Shown: in pieces, positions 43,121 through 52,783 of the stretch
Numbering within the stretch: the first letter of the stretch is position 1
Layout of the letters: each line of letters opens with the position of its first letter
NCBI RefSeq assembly: GCF_040215725.1
Contig: NZ_CP157967.1
Coordinates: 124,001 to 188,000 of the forward strand
Reading direction: 5' to 3'
Length of the DNA stretch: 64,000 bases
From: Rhizobium sp. ZPR4
GTDB lineage: Bacteria > Pseudomonadota > Alphaproteobacteria > Rhizobiales > Rhizobiaceae
Notes under the pieces: model-generated
What the model was told of the DNA's origin: nothing
Databases searched by the model: none
Seen by the model: the letters and a program-made list of their open reading frames with translations, nothing else
Position numbers and translations under genes: made by a program

Positions 43121-45688
43121 ATGGACACGATACGCCCCCGCTTCTCATCCGCCGTATATCCATTACATTTACCCCCCGTGGACCAGATCGATGCAGACCG
43201 CCTCCTTGCCTTGCCCGCCCCCTTCACCCGCTGGTTTGCGGAAAAGGGCTGGCAGCCGCGTGCGCATCAGCTGGAGCTGCTGGCCCGCACTGAGGCCGGC
43301 GAAAGCACGCTGCTGATTGCGCCGACCGGCGCCGGCAAGACGCTCGCCGGCTTCCTGCCGTCGCTGACGGATCTCACCCGGCGCGGCAAGATCCCGCCGG
43401 GTTCGGCCTTCACCGGCATCCATACGCTTTATATCTCGCCGCTGAAGGCGCTCGCGGTCGATATCGAGCGCAACCTGATGAAGCCCGTCTCGGAGATGGG
43501 CCTCCCCGTATCAGTCGAGAACCGCACCGGTGATACGCCGAGCGGCAAGCGCCAGCGGCAGAAGCTCAATCCACCCGATATCCTGCTGACGACGCCGGAG
43601 CAGGTGGCGCTGCTGCTTGCCAATCGCGAGGCCGAGCGCTTCTTCAAGGACCTGAAATACATCGTCTTCGACGAGCTGCATTCACTCGTCACATCAAAAC
43701 GCGGTCATATGCTGTCGCTTGGCCTTGCCCGCATCCGCAAGCTGGCGCCGCATGTGCAGACCATCGGTCTTTCGGCGACCGTTGCCGATCCCATGGACCT
43801 GCAGAAATGGCTGGTGGCACAAGAGCCAGGGCAACAGCGCCATGCGGGCCTCGTCATTGTCGAGGGCGGCGCCAAGCCTGATATCTCCATCCTGTCGACG
43901 GAAGAGCGTATCCCCTGGTCCGGCCATTCCGCCAAATATGCGATCCCTGATATCTATCGCGAGCTGAAGGCGCATCGCACGACGCTCCTTTTCGTCAACA
44001 CGCGCTCCCAGGCCGAAATGCTGTTTCAGGAGCTGTGGTCGGCCAATGACGATAACTTGCCGATCGCCCTGCATCACGGCTCGCTCGATGTCGGCCAGCG
44101 CCGCAAGGTCGAGGCGGCCATGGCGGAAAACCGGCTGCGCGCCGTCGTCGCCACCTCGACGCTCGATCTCGGCATAGACTGGGGCGATGTCGATCTCGTC
44201 ATCCATGTCGGTGCGCCCAAGGGTGCCAGCCGCCTTGCCCAGCGCATCGGCCGCGCTAATCACCGAATGGACGAGCCGTCGAAGGCGATCCTGGTGCCGG
44301 CCAATCGCTTTGAAGTCATGGAATGCCAAGCGGCGCTGGATGCCAACTATATCGGCGCGCAGGATACCCCGCCGATCGGCGCCGGCGCGCTCGATGTGCT
44401 TGCCCAGCATGTGCTTGGCATGGCCTGCGCCGAACCCTTCGACATACTCGAGCTTTATGATGAGGTGCAGAGTGCGGCCCCCTATGCCGAGCTTTCCTGG
44501 GAGACCTTCGAGCGCATCGTCGATTTCGTCGCCACCGGCGGCTATGCGCTCCGAACCTATGAGCGCTATGCCCGTATTCGCAAGACGGCGGAGGGGCGCT
44601 GGCGCGTCTCCAATCCGCAGGTCGCGCAGCAATATCGCCTGAACCTCGGCACGATCGTTGAAGAGGCGATGCTGAACATCCGGCTGGTGAAGCGCAACGC
44701 GCTCGGCTCGCTCGGACGAGGCGGGGCGCCGCTCGGCAAGGTCGAGGAATATTTCGTCGAGCAGCTGGCACCCGGCGACACCTTCCTCTTTTCCGGCAAG
44801 GTGCTGCGCTTCGAGGGCATCCGCGAGAGCGAGTGTTTGGCGTCGCAGGCCTTCTCGCTGGACCCGAAAATTCCCTCCTATGCCGGCGGCAAGTTCCCGC
44901 TCTCCACCTATCTCGCCGATCAGGTGCGGGCGATGATTGCCGATCCCGACCGGCGGCATCGCCTGCCGGATCAGGTGCGTGATTGGCTGGAAATTCAAAA
45001 AGAGAAGTCGCTGCTGCCGAAGCGCGACGAATTCCTGATCGAGACCTTTCCGCGCGGCAGCCGCGACTATCTTGTCGCCTATCCTTTCGAGGGGAGGTTG
45101 GCGCACCAGACGCTCGGCATGCTCCTGACCCGAAGGCTCGAGCGCGCCGGCGCTAAGCCCATGGGCTTCGTCGCGACCGATTATTCCCTCGGCATCTGGG
45201 GACTGGAGGATATGGGGCTGATGATCGCCAACGGCCATCTCAGCCTTGCCGACCTCTTCGACGAGGATATGCTCGGCGACGATCTCGAGGCTTGGCTCGA
45301 TGAGTCCTTCCTGTTGAAGCGCACTTTCCGCAATTGCGCCGTGATTGCCGGTTTGATCGAGCGTCGGCATCCGGGTAAGGAAAAGACCGGCCGGCAGGTG
45401 ACGGTTTCAGCCGATCTGATCTATGACGTGCTGCGCAGCCACGAGCCCGACCATATCCTGCTGCAGGCAACGAGGCAGGATGCGGCGACCGGGCTTTTGG
45501 ATATTGGCCGACTTGCGGATATGCTGAAGCGAATCAAGGGCCATATCACCCATCGCGCGCTGGACCATATTTCCCCGCTCGCCGTACCGGTGATGCTGGA
45601 AATCGGCAAGGTGCCGGTGCCGGGAGAGGCGCACGATTCCCTGCTTGCGGAGGCGGCCGGCGATCTGATCCGCGAGGCGATGGGCTGA
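43121..45688 (+). CDS. lhr: Lhr-type ligase-associated DEXH-box helicase
   Basis: 855 residues if the ATG at 43121 is used; a GTG at 43178 is also possible and the site is not well marked by a ribosome-binding sequence. Superfamily 2 helicase motifs: Walker A LIAPTGAGKTLAGFL, VFDELHSL (DExH), GLSATVADP, LLFVNTRSQAEML, then STLDLGIDWGDVDLVIHVGA and RIGRANHRMDEPSKAIL. The long Lhr C-terminal part follows (LGRGGAPLGKVEEYF, DTFLFSGKVLRFEG). It is followed by pdeM, which identifies the ligase-associated DNA-damage set. It probably acts in DNA repair. Confidence 0.9.
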   Translation: MDTIRPRFSSAVYPLHLPPVDQIDADRLLALPAPFTRWFAEKGWQPRAHQLELLARTEAGESTLLIAPTGAGKTLAGFLPSLTDLTRRGKIPPGSAFTGIHTLYISPLKALAVDIERNLMKPVSEMGLPVSVENRTGDTPSGKRQRQKLNPPDILLTTPEQVALLLANREAERFFKDLKYIVFDELHSLVTSKRGHMLSLGLARIRKLAPHVQTIGLSATVADPMDLQKWLVAQEPGQQRHAGLVIVEGGAKPDISILSTEERIPWSGHSAKYAIPDIYRELKAHRTTLLFVNTRSQAEMLFQELWSANDDNLPIALHHGSLDVGQRRKVEAAMAENRLRAVVATSTLDLGIDWGDVDLVIHVGAPKGASRLAQRIGRANHRMDEPSKAILVPANRFEVMECQAALDANYIGAQDTPPIGAGALDVLAQHVLGMACAEPFDILELYDEVQSAAPYAELSWETFERIVDFVATGGYALRTYERYARIRKTAEGRWRVSNPQVAQQYRLNLGTIVEEAMLNIRLVKRNALGSLGRGGAPLGKVEEYFVEQLAPGDTFLFSGKVLRFEGIRESECLASQAFSLDPKIPSYAGGKFPLSTYLADQVRAMIADPDRRHRLPDQVRDWLEIQKEKSLLPKRDEFLIETFPRGSRDYLVAYPFEGRLAHQTLGMLLTRRLERAGAKPMGFVATDYSLGIWGLEDMGLMIANGHLSLADLFDEDMLGDDLEAWLDESFLLKRTFRNCAVIAGLIERRHPGKEKTGRQVTVSADLIYDVLRSHEPDHILLQATRQDAATGLLDIGRLADMLKRIKGHITHRALDHISPLAVPVMLEIGKVPVPGEAHDSLLAEAAGDLIREAMG

Positions 45689-45708
45689 ACGAACAAGGAT
45701 GGACTGAG

Positions 45709-46452
45709 GTGATCAACCGGCTGGCGCTGGCACGGAGCTTGAACTGTCAAGACAGCGGCGAAGCTGCGCCGGCTTCGGGCGTCGAGACCGTTGTGCATGG
45801 CACCGCTGCCATCTGCGATCCGCTGGGTGCGCTCTATCTGCCCGAGGCCGGTATTCTCGTCGTCTCCGACCTGCATCTGGAAAAAGGTGCCGCCTTCGCC
45901 CGTCGCGGCATGATGCTGCCGCCCTACGATACGCTGGCGACGCTGACCGTTCTTTCCGCCGTCATCTCCCGCTATGATCCGAAGCTCGTCGTTTCGCTCG
46001 GCGACAATTTCCATGATCGCGTCGGTTCGCAGCATCTGCCGGAAGAGTTTCGCAGCCTGATCGTCAGCATGGCCCGGGGCCGCGAATGGATCTGGATCAA
46101 CGGCAATCACGACCCGGATGGTACAGTCGATCTTCCCGGTCATTCGGTCGACGAGATGCATTACGGCGGCTTGACCTTCCGCCATGAACCGAAGGCAGGG
46201 CTGCAGGCTGGCGAAATCGCGGGTCATTTGCATCCGTCCGCCACCGTCCGGCGTCGGGAAAAATCGGTACGCCGCCCGTGTTTTGCAACGGATGGCACCC
46301 GTCTGCTCATGCCGGCCTTCGGCGTGATGACCGGCGGCCTCGATCTTCGCCATAAGGCCATGGCAGGCCTCTTCGAGCGGGAAAGCCTGATCGCACACCT
46401 GCTCGGGCGCGACCGCATCTATTCCGTGCGGTTCGGCAATCTGTCGGCCTAA
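45709..46452 (+). CDS. pdeM: Ligase-associated DNA damage response endonuclease PdeM
   Basis: 247 residues from a GTG at 45709, about 9 nt after AAGGA. A calcineurin-like metallophosphoesterase with the metal ligands in order: VVSDLHLEKG, VVSLGDNFHDR, INGNHDPDG and AGHLHPSATV. PdeM proteins belong to the same repair cluster as the Lhr-type helicase, an ATP-dependent ligase and an exonuclease. Here it is 20 bp downstream of the helicase; the ligase and exonuclease are not in the window. Confidence 0.9.
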   Translation: MINRLALARSLNCQDSGEAAPASGVETVVHGTAAICDPLGALYLPEAGILVVSDLHLEKGAAFARRGMMLPPYDTLATLTVLSAVISRYDPKLVVSLGDNFHDRVGSQHLPEEFRSLIVSMARGREWIWINGNHDPDGTVDLPGHSVDEMHYGGLTFRHEPKAGLQAGEIAGHLHPSATVRRREKSVRRPCFATDGTRLLMPAFGVMTGGLDLRHKAMAGLFERESLIAHLLGRDRIYSVRFGNLSA

Positions 46453-46601
46453 AACATGTCGTGCAGAGGTGTGCAGCGGCTTTTCGTCTGCCGTTGCGCG
46501 ATCATTTTCAGGCGGCTTTCACCCGCTCCTATCGCAGGACCACCGCGCCACGGTTGACCGAAGCCTATCTCGAGGTCGTCAGTCGCCGCAAAGGCGGCCG
46601 A

Positions 46602-47411
46602 TCAGTTCTTCCGGAAGATGAAGCTTGCACCCCAGCCGGTGACGAGGGCCAGCAGCACGGAGAAGATACCATAGCTAATCGGCCGCTGATGCGCCGCATC
46701 GGTGATCATCTGCTCGATCCCGGTCTTGATGACGCGCAGCGGCAGCGATTTCTCGCTCAGGAACTTGCCGCTCTTGAAGAGATAGGCGCGCACCGTATGC
46801 ACCCCGTTCGGCACGTCGGCGGGAACGCGGAGCGTCGCCTTGAAGAGCGAGGAACTGACGAAGCGCACGCCGGCGGGATCGCTCTCATAGAGCCCGCCTG
46901 CCTTTTGCAGCCGCCGGAAGGCGTTGCGGAATTCCGGCACATCGCCGACATTGCCGACGAAGCCGACGGGCGCCAGCGGAATATGATCGACGCCGATGCC
47001 GCGATCGCTGAGCTCGAGCGGCGTGGTGATGTTGTCGACGGCGCGCGTGCTCGATAGCGAATAGGCTTCCGGCACATGCTCGAACGTCATCGAGCGGGTA
47101 TTGACCCATATGCCGAACACGCGCTCCTTCCTGCGCACCGTCGCATTCTCGCGCGGGCCTTCCAGCACGACGACGATATCGTATTGGCCGATTGCGAGAA
47201 GCAGCTGGTCGGTGTTGGAGAGTGCGCCGAAAATCGTAAGATCTGCGCCGGTGAAGTCCGAGGTGATGGCGATCTCGCTCGTCGAGGTGCCGATCTCCAT
47301 CGTCTCGCGCGCCGTGGTCGACGTCGTCGGCTGATCGAGCAGCACCTGCGCCTGCGCGGTGAACGGAGCGAACAGCAATGCGGCAGCGAGAAGCAGTCCG
47401 GACACTCTCAT
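46602..47411 (-). CDS. TIGR02186-family exported protein, TauE partner
   Basis: 269 residues. Signal peptide (MRVSGLLLAAALLFAPFTA, cleavage near AQAQ), then a beta-rich periplasmic domain (EIAITSDFTGADLTIFGALS, YDIVVVLEGPRENATVRRK, VFGIWVNTRS) and one C-terminal membrane segment (GIFSVLLALVTGWGASFIF). The pattern matches the conserved alphaproteobacterial family found next to TauE/SafE permeases. It overlaps the permease stop codon by 4 bp, so the pair is translated together and probably works as one exporter. Confidence 0.88.
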   Translation of the reverse strand: MRVSGLLLAAALLFAPFTAQAQVLLDQPTTSTTARETMEIGTSTSEIAITSDFTGADLTIFGALSNTDQLLLAIGQYDIVVVLEGPRENATVRRKERVFGIWVNTRSMTFEHVPEAYSLSSTRAVDNITTPLELSDRGIGVDHIPLAPVGFVGNVGDVPEFRNAFRRLQKAGGLYESDPAGVRFVSSSLFKATLRVPADVPNGVHTVRAYLFKSGKFLSEKSLPLRVIKTGIEQMITDAAHQRPISYGIFSVLLALVTGWGASFIFRKN

Positions 47412-48331
47412 CGGCTCACCCCTTCCATGATGACCGAGTAGATGTCGGCGGGGGTGACCACGAGAGTAATGACGAGACGAAGACCGACAGCGAGGACAAG
47501 AAGGCCGAGGAGCGCACGCAATTGCTCGCCGCGCAGCTTCTGGCCGACGCGAACCCCGTATTGTGCGCCGATGACGCCTGCCACCATCAGCAGGAAGGCG
47601 AGGATGATATCGACGGAATAGTTGGTGGCGGCCTGGACGATCGTCGTGAAGGCCGTCACGAAAATGACCTGGAACAGCGAGGTGCCGACGACCACATTGG
47701 TCGGAACGCGCAGCAGGTAGATCATGGCAGGCACGAGGATGAAGCCGCCGCCGATACCCATTGGCGTCAGCATGCCGACGAAGAAGCCGAGGCCGATCAC
47801 CGGAATGGCGCTGAGATAGAGCTTGGATTTCTTGAACCGCAGTTTTAACGGCAGCCGCTGCACCCAGTTGTGATGGCGTGGTTTGCCGGTTGCCGGCGGC
47901 AGTTTGCCGGCCGCGCGGCGCATGGCCCTGACGCTTTCCCACAGCATCAGCGAGCCTACCGTGCCGAGCAGGAGCACGTAGATCAGGGAAATGATCAGGT
48001 CGATCTGGCCGAGCCTTCGCAAAAGCACGAATAGCCAGAGGCCGAACGTCGCCCCCGCCAGGCCGCCGGCGAGCAGGATTGCACCCAGTTTCAGGTCGAG
48101 CGAGCCGCGACGGAAATGGCTGAGTGCGCCGGAAACCGAGGAGGCGACGACCTGATTGGAGCCGGTGGCGACGGCAACGACCGGCGGGATATTGTAGAAA
48201 ATCAGAAGAGGCGTGATGAGAAAGCCGCCGCCGACGCCGAACATGCCGGAGAGAAACCCTACGGCTGCCCCCATGCCGAGAATAATGAGGATATTCACCG
48301 ACAATTCTGCGATCGGCAGATAGATCGTCAC
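47408..48331 (-). CDS. TauE/SafE-family permease
   Basis: 307 residues with about eight membrane segments. The family motif GFLSGMFGVGGGFLITPLLI appears near the N terminus and its counterpart GFFVGMLTPMGIGGGFILVP in the second half. A charged cytoplasmic loop (AMRRAAGKLPPATGKPRHHN) joins the halves. TauE/SafE proteins export sulfite, sulfoacetate or related anions; the substrate here is not known. It overlaps the TIGR02186 gene. Confidence 0.9.
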   Translation of the reverse strand: MTIYLPIAELSVNILIILGMGAAVGFLSGMFGVGGGFLITPLLIFYNIPPVVAVATGSNQVVASSVSGALSHFRRGSLDLKLGAILLAGGLAGATFGLWLFVLLRRLGQIDLIISLIYVLLLGTVGSLMLWESVRAMRRAAGKLPPATGKPRHHNWVQRLPLKLRFKKSKLYLSAIPVIGLGFFVGMLTPMGIGGGFILVPAMIYLLRVPTNVVVGTSLFQVIFVTAFTTIVQAATNYSVDIILAFLLMVAGVIGAQYGVRVGQKLRGEQLRALLGLLVLAVGLRLVITLVVTPADIYSVIMEGVSR

Positions 48332-48552
48332 GCGTTGTTCCCATTTGCAGGCTTTTCGGCGCGGTGACCGAAGCCCATTTCCCCTTAAACGGCGGATTCT
48401 AATCTGAAATCATTGCCAGAGCCTTAGGAAAGGCAGCGCTGTCACAGTTTTCGAATTGCCGGTTTCACTCTAATCCGTTTTTTTCCGCTTTTCTGTGACG
48501 CTGCATGGCGGAGTGGCCGGCAACGGCCGAGGATGCGGTAGCTTTGAGCTTC

Positions 48553-48585
48553 CCAAACAAAATGCCGGCGTCCTCACGCCGGCAT
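48553..48585 (-). terminator. podJ terminator
   Basis: ATGCCGGCGT (48562-48571) pairs with ACGCCGGCAT (48576-48585) around CCTC. On the minus strand a T-rich run (TTTTGTTTGGG) follows, 34 bp after the podJ stop codon. The 287-bp gap 48332-48618 holds no gene. Confidence 0.85.
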
Positions 48586-48618
48586 GTCGGTTGGTCGCTT
48601 TCGTGCGAAATCCTGGCC

Positions 48619-51600
48619 CTACTTGTTGCGGGCAAGCAGCTCCTTGACCACCTGATCGGTCACCCGTCCATCCGCCGGCAGACCGACGGATTTCTGGAAG
48701 CTCTTCAGGGCGGTGACCGTCTTGTCGCCCATGGCGCCGTCGGGCGCGCCGGCGTCGAAGCCATTCTTGTTGAGGATGGCCTGAATGTTGCGGATCGCCT
48801 TCTTCATGTCGATGGAGGCCGTGTTCACACCCTTGCCGGTGGTCCATTCGTCGGGAATGTCGGTGCCGTTGGCCTTGGGATCGACCGATTGCACCTTCCA
48901 CAGGTCGACCCTGGCGCGGGCGCTTTCGAGATCGGCCGGCTTCATGGCGTTAGCGACTTCGTCACGCTTCTGGGCGGCGTCCTTGTCGCCGCTCTTTGCG
49001 GCGATGGCGAACCACTTATAGGATTCCTGCAGGTCCTGTTTCACGCCGTTGCCGCGTGCATAGAGGATCGCGAGGTTGAACTGGCTGTCGGAGACGCCGA
49101 GATCGGCGGCGCGGATGAACCAGTTTGCCGCGCTATCGTAATCCTGCGGCCCTGCCGTGCCCGAGGCGTAGAGAACTGCGAGATTGTGCATGGCGCTGGC
49201 ATTGCCTTGGTTGGCAGCCTGCTCGTAATATTGCTTGGCCTTGACGAGGTCGCGATCGACGCCGTTACCCTTCTCATACATGCTGGCGAGGCGATACTGG
49301 GCCGGTGCATAGCCCTTATCGGCCGAAAGCTGATACCAGGTCGCTGCCTGCTTCATGTCGGCCGCAACGCCGCGACCATCGGTATAGCGGGCGCCGATTT
49401 CGAAAAGCGCGACCGGATCGGCCGATTTTGCGGCAGCGACGAGCGATGGCGGCTGGATGCCGTCGGGCACCGCAATCTCCGGTGCCGCCGGCGTGGCGGC
49501 GGGAGCTGCGGCTGCCGTATTGTCCGTCTGGACGAAGGCGGCGGCCTGCTGTGCGGGCGCGCTGCCGGCAGGGGCCAGGGCTTCGCTTGCCGTTTGATTG
49601 CCGTCGAGCGGGGTTGCTGCCGTCAGGCGATCATTTGCTGGAGCGGCGGTGGGATCGATGGCTGTGGGCGCGGGCTGGGCTTCCGCCGTCTCCGTCGTGG
49701 AAACCGAGGGTGCGGCGGCCTGATTGGCAGCCGGTTGCTGATTGCTGGCGATGGGGTTCGCATTGGCGACGACGGTATTGGTGGCGGCGCTGTCCGCAGG
49801 CGCGACCATCGTCGACACCTGGGCGGGGTGTGGTGCCTTCTGACCGCGCGTCAGCGTATTTGCCAGCGGGTAGGCCATGATGGCGAGCATGACGGCGCCC
49901 AATGCAAGCAGGATCGGTCGGCGGAAGCGCGAGAATGCGCCGCCCTTCTTGGCGTCTTTCTTGGAAGCAGGAGCAGAGCGCTGCGTCTGGTCGACTTCCA
50001 TGGCAGCGGCCTGTGCGGCACGACGGGCGGCCGCGATGTAATCGGCCCGCTCGTTTTCGGTCGGTTGACGTGCGTTGCCGCTGCGCGATGTGGTCTGGCT
50101 GGCGCGCACGCGCTCGAGGATCTTCTTGATGTCAGGCGCGCCGGAACCCGGCTCCAGCAGTTCGTTGGCCTCTTCGCCGGGCATTACGTCGGCGGGATCG
50201 ATCGACGGCGCCTGCTCGATGACCGGACGGTCCGGCGGAAAGATCGGCTCGGCCTTTTCCGGCGTGAAGAAGCGCTTGCCGAGGCTCGCAAACAGGCTGG
50301 TCTTGCCACTTTTCTTGACCGCCGCCTTGATTTCAGCCTTCGTATTGGCGTCGATCGCCTGTGCGACGGCGACTTCGGCGGAAATCGAGGCTTCGGTGGG
50401 CGCAACCGTGCGGATGATCGGACCGGCCTTCTGCTGTGCGGCCATCGGCGGCTTCAAAGCCGGAGCATCCTCTTCGGCGAAGACGTCGCTTTCGAAGGCA
50501 GCTACAGGCATGGCAGGTGCCGGCCGGCGCTGTTCCATATGGTCGAGCCGATCGGCAATCTGCAGCAGCGTGTCGTGCAGCGCTTCGAAGGTGCGGTGCG
50601 TGCGCTCGTCGCTGGCGCGGCTGATGTCTTCCAGATGGCGAAGGTCTTCGGCAAGCGCCGTCAGCGCTGCCATGTCGGCCGCCTGCGCGCCATGACCCAT
50701 CCCGCCTTCTCGCGAATAGGCCTCGACGACGGTTTCCGCCGCGTGGCGGGCCGCTTCGATGATGTATTCGTCGTTGGTCGCCATATAGTCTTCGATCGCG
50801 CTCATCCGGCGGTCGAAATCCGGAGGCAGATGATCGGCGGCGGCTCGCGGCTCGGCGGTCAGCAGTGTCGAAAGATGGGCGATCTGCTCTTCGAGATTGC
50901 GCAGTGCCTGCGTATCCGTGGCCGGTGCAGCCGTGCTGGCTTCGAGCCGGGCCGCGATGTCGGAGAGGCGGCCTTCCAGCCGGCGCGCCATGCCGTCGTC
51001 CAGGCTTGCGGCCGTAGCCGGCGGATGAAAATCGATCTCGTCGATGCGGCGGGCGAGATAATCCAGCCGGTCCGCCATCGCGTTGCCGACCGAGCCGTGT
51101 TCCAGCGCATCGATCTTGTGGGAGATATCGGCGAGATAGGTAACGAGCTCCGGCTGCGGGGCTGCCTTCTGCGAACGCTCCATCAGATGCGAGAGCTGGT
51201 CGAGGCGCTCTTCGAGGCGGGCGACGGCCTTGGCGCTGCCGAGTTCGTCGATGCGCATGGCGAGCGCTTCGAGACGGCCGGAAAGATCGTCGGCGGGCTG
51301 GCGGCGGCCCGCATCGCGGCTCATCAGGTCGATCTGGTCGGCAAGGCCGCTGAGGCGTCCTTCCAGCCGCTGCATCGCCTGATCCTGCGGCTGCATCATC
51401 GAGCCAAGGCTCTCCATCGCGGTTGCGATCGTCAGCAGCTTGGTTTCCAGCGCATGCACGGCCGGGCTGTCGTTCATACCGCCGAGATGCTGCTTGATGT
51501 CATCGAGGCGATAGGCAAGCGAGACGAGCTCGTCCTGCAGGCCCGACGTGTCGATGGCCTTCACCTGGCGCTCGACATGGTGGAGCGACTCTTCGCGGGC

Positions 51601-52302
51601 AAGCCCGTCCATCAGCGAGCGCAGCTCGTCGAATTCGGCTTTCAGGCCGATGGTTTCCGGCTGGCCGGCGAGCTGGTTGATGCTGTCGGCAAGCCGAGCC
51701 ATATCCTGGCGGACATCGGCGACAAAATGCTTGTCCTCGGTGTTTTCGCGGATATCGCGGATTTCGGCGCGCAGAGCGGTGACTTCACGGGTCACGCTTT
51801 CGGCGATGTCGCGCTTGAGATCCTGTCGAAGATTGACGAGCGCCTGGGCGATATCGACCGGCGCGTCGGCGGCAGCCGCCCGCATCGGCTGGCGTTGGGG
51901 ATAGCTTTCGATCGGACGCCGGGCCGGCTGCGGTTCCGCATGCGCGATGTCCTCGCGCCGCGGCTGCAGCCGCTCGCGGTTTGCTTCCAGCGTGCGCTGG
52001 CGCTGGCGGATTTCGGCAAGCGGATCGGAGCGAAGATCGCTTTCATGACGTTCGTTGCGCAGCGGGCGCTCATAGGGACGGCTGGCATGCTGCTCGCGTT
52101 CGGGGCGGGGCGGCATCCGCTCCGGTGCGGCTCGCTCGGGGGCAGGCGCATAGCCGGCGCCGACGCGCTGGCGCGTATCGCGTGCGGCGGCAGTCCCCAT
52201 CAGACCCTCGATGCGTGCCTCCAGCCCCTCGATCGTGCGGCTCAGAGCATCCAGCGACGTCCAGTCGCCCGTACCGGTAGGATTTGATCGCGATCCGCTC
52301 AT
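48619..52302 (-). CDS. podJ: Polar localization factor PodJ
   Basis: 1227 residues from the ATG at 52302. About 640 N-terminal residues are coiled-coil rich (repeats such as LAEIRQRQRTLEANRERLQP and LEGRLSGLADQIDLM). A charged, proline-rich region follows, then one membrane segment (RPILLALGAVMLAIMAYPLA). The periplasmic part has an Ala/Thr/Pro linker, Sel1-type repeats (ARYTDGRGVAADMKQAATWY, ASMYEKGNGVDRDLVKAKQY) and a C-terminal peptidoglycan-binding domain (AGAPDGAMGDKTVTALKSFQ). This order and length match PodJ, which marks a cell pole in alphaproteobacteria and affects polar growth and division in Rhizobiaceae. Confidence 0.92.
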   Translation of the reverse strand: MSGSRSNPTGTGDWTSLDALSRTIEGLEARIEGLMGTAAARDTRQRVGAGYAPAPERAAPERMPPRPEREQHASRPYERPLRNERHESDLRSDPLAEIRQRQRTLEANRERLQPRREDIAHAEPQPARRPIESYPQRQPMRAAAADAPVDIAQALVNLRQDLKRDIAESVTREVTALRAEIRDIRENTEDKHFVADVRQDMARLADSINQLAGQPETIGLKAEFDELRSLMDGLAREESLHHVERQVKAIDTSGLQDELVSLAYRLDDIKQHLGGMNDSPAVHALETKLLTIATAMESLGSMMQPQDQAMQRLEGRLSGLADQIDLMSRDAGRRQPADDLSGRLEALAMRIDELGSAKAVARLEERLDQLSHLMERSQKAAPQPELVTYLADISHKIDALEHGSVGNAMADRLDYLARRIDEIDFHPPATAASLDDGMARRLEGRLSDIAARLEASTAAPATDTQALRNLEEQIAHLSTLLTAEPRAAADHLPPDFDRRMSAIEDYMATNDEYIIEAARHAAETVVEAYSREGGMGHGAQAADMAALTALAEDLRHLEDISRASDERTHRTFEALHDTLLQIADRLDHMEQRRPAPAMPVAAFESDVFAEEDAPALKPPMAAQQKAGPIIRTVAPTEASISAEVAVAQAIDANTKAEIKAAVKKSGKTSLFASLGKRFFTPEKAEPIFPPDRPVIEQAPSIDPADVMPGEEANELLEPGSGAPDIKKILERVRASQTTSRSGNARQPTENERADYIAAARRAAQAAAMEVDQTQRSAPASKKDAKKGGAFSRFRRPILLALGAVMLAIMAYPLANTLTRGQKAPHPAQVSTMVAPADSAATNTVVANANPIASNQQPAANQAAAPSVSTTETAEAQPAPTAIDPTAAPANDRLTAATPLDGNQTASEALAPAGSAPAQQAAAFVQTDNTAAAAPAATPAAPEIAVPDGIQPPSLVAAAKSADPVALFEIGARYTDGRGVAADMKQAATWYQLSADKGYAPAQYRLASMYEKGNGVDRDLVKAKQYYEQAANQGNASAMHNLAVLYASGTAGPQDYDSAANWFIRAADLGVSDSQFNLAILYARGNGVKQDLQESYKWFAIAAKSGDKDAAQKRDEVANAMKPADLESARARVDLWKVQSVDPKANGTDIPDEWTTGKGVNTASIDMKKAIRNIQAILNKNGFDAGAPDGAMGDKTVTALKSFQKSVGLPADGRVTDQVVKELLARNK

Positions 52303-52695
52303 ATCTTTTGCTCGCCTCGAACTATGGACCACCCCGGGCCGTCATGCTGACGGAAGAAGACGTTGCTGCATCGTCGCACTGTCTGCATTCCGTCGTTCGG
52401 AAAGGGATAAATGTATTGGCTTTCCTCAAACCGAGCAGCAAAGACAGCGCGCGACCAAAGCATAAGTTGAAGAAACGCGAAGCACTGCTGCTCAACTCTT
52501 ACAATTTACGAAACGTGGTAAACAACTCGTTAAGTTTGGCGGAATTCTTAACCTTTTATTTCGGTTCTGCTGTCCCGCGAGCCGATATTCTTGTCGGCGG
52601 GTCAGCGCAGGCCGCGCGTTGGGGGAGGAGATATCACTCGCATTGAGCGTAATTTCCGGATCGCCCTCACTAAAATTTCAGCGCGCCTCACAAAT
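52303..52695. other. Gap between podJ and the beta-oxidation operon
   Basis: An AT-rich stretch (52430-52570), likely holding the podJ promoter, and a GC-rich part after it. TTAA half-sites at about 52532-52552 recall CtrA-type sequence but lack the 7-bp spacing. No gene is seen. Confidence 0.4.
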
Positions 52696-52717
52696 TTGAC
52701 GTTTACGCAAACGTCAA
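52696..52717. promoter_or_regulatory. Palindromic operator of the beta-oxidation operon
   Basis: TTGACGTTT and AAACGTCAA flank ACGC, a 9-bp inverted repeat 67 bp before the acyl-CoA dehydrogenase start. Of the 22 positions, 21 match the palindrome at 5367-5388. Regulators of fatty-acid or branched-chain acid use (for example MerR- or TetR-type repressors in proteobacteria) bind sites of this general kind; the regulator here is unknown. Confidence 0.75.
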
Positions 52718-52783
52718 TATTTTGTAAGAGTAGCATAGTGGCTGGACTCTGAGATCCGGCGGCGAATTGGAGGAATTCGAAAG

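Noticed and set aside
48505..52287. Very long open frame (1260 codons) on the plus strand opposite podJ
   Set aside because: It mirrors podJ in a GC-rich third-position frame. Its product is rich in Arg, Gly and Leu without domains, while the minus strand gives coiled coils, Sel1 repeats and a peptidoglycan-binding domain.
52532..52552. CtrA box upstream of podJ
   Set aside because: Two TTAA half-sites occur, but they are 14 bp apart and not 7, so the consensus is not met.
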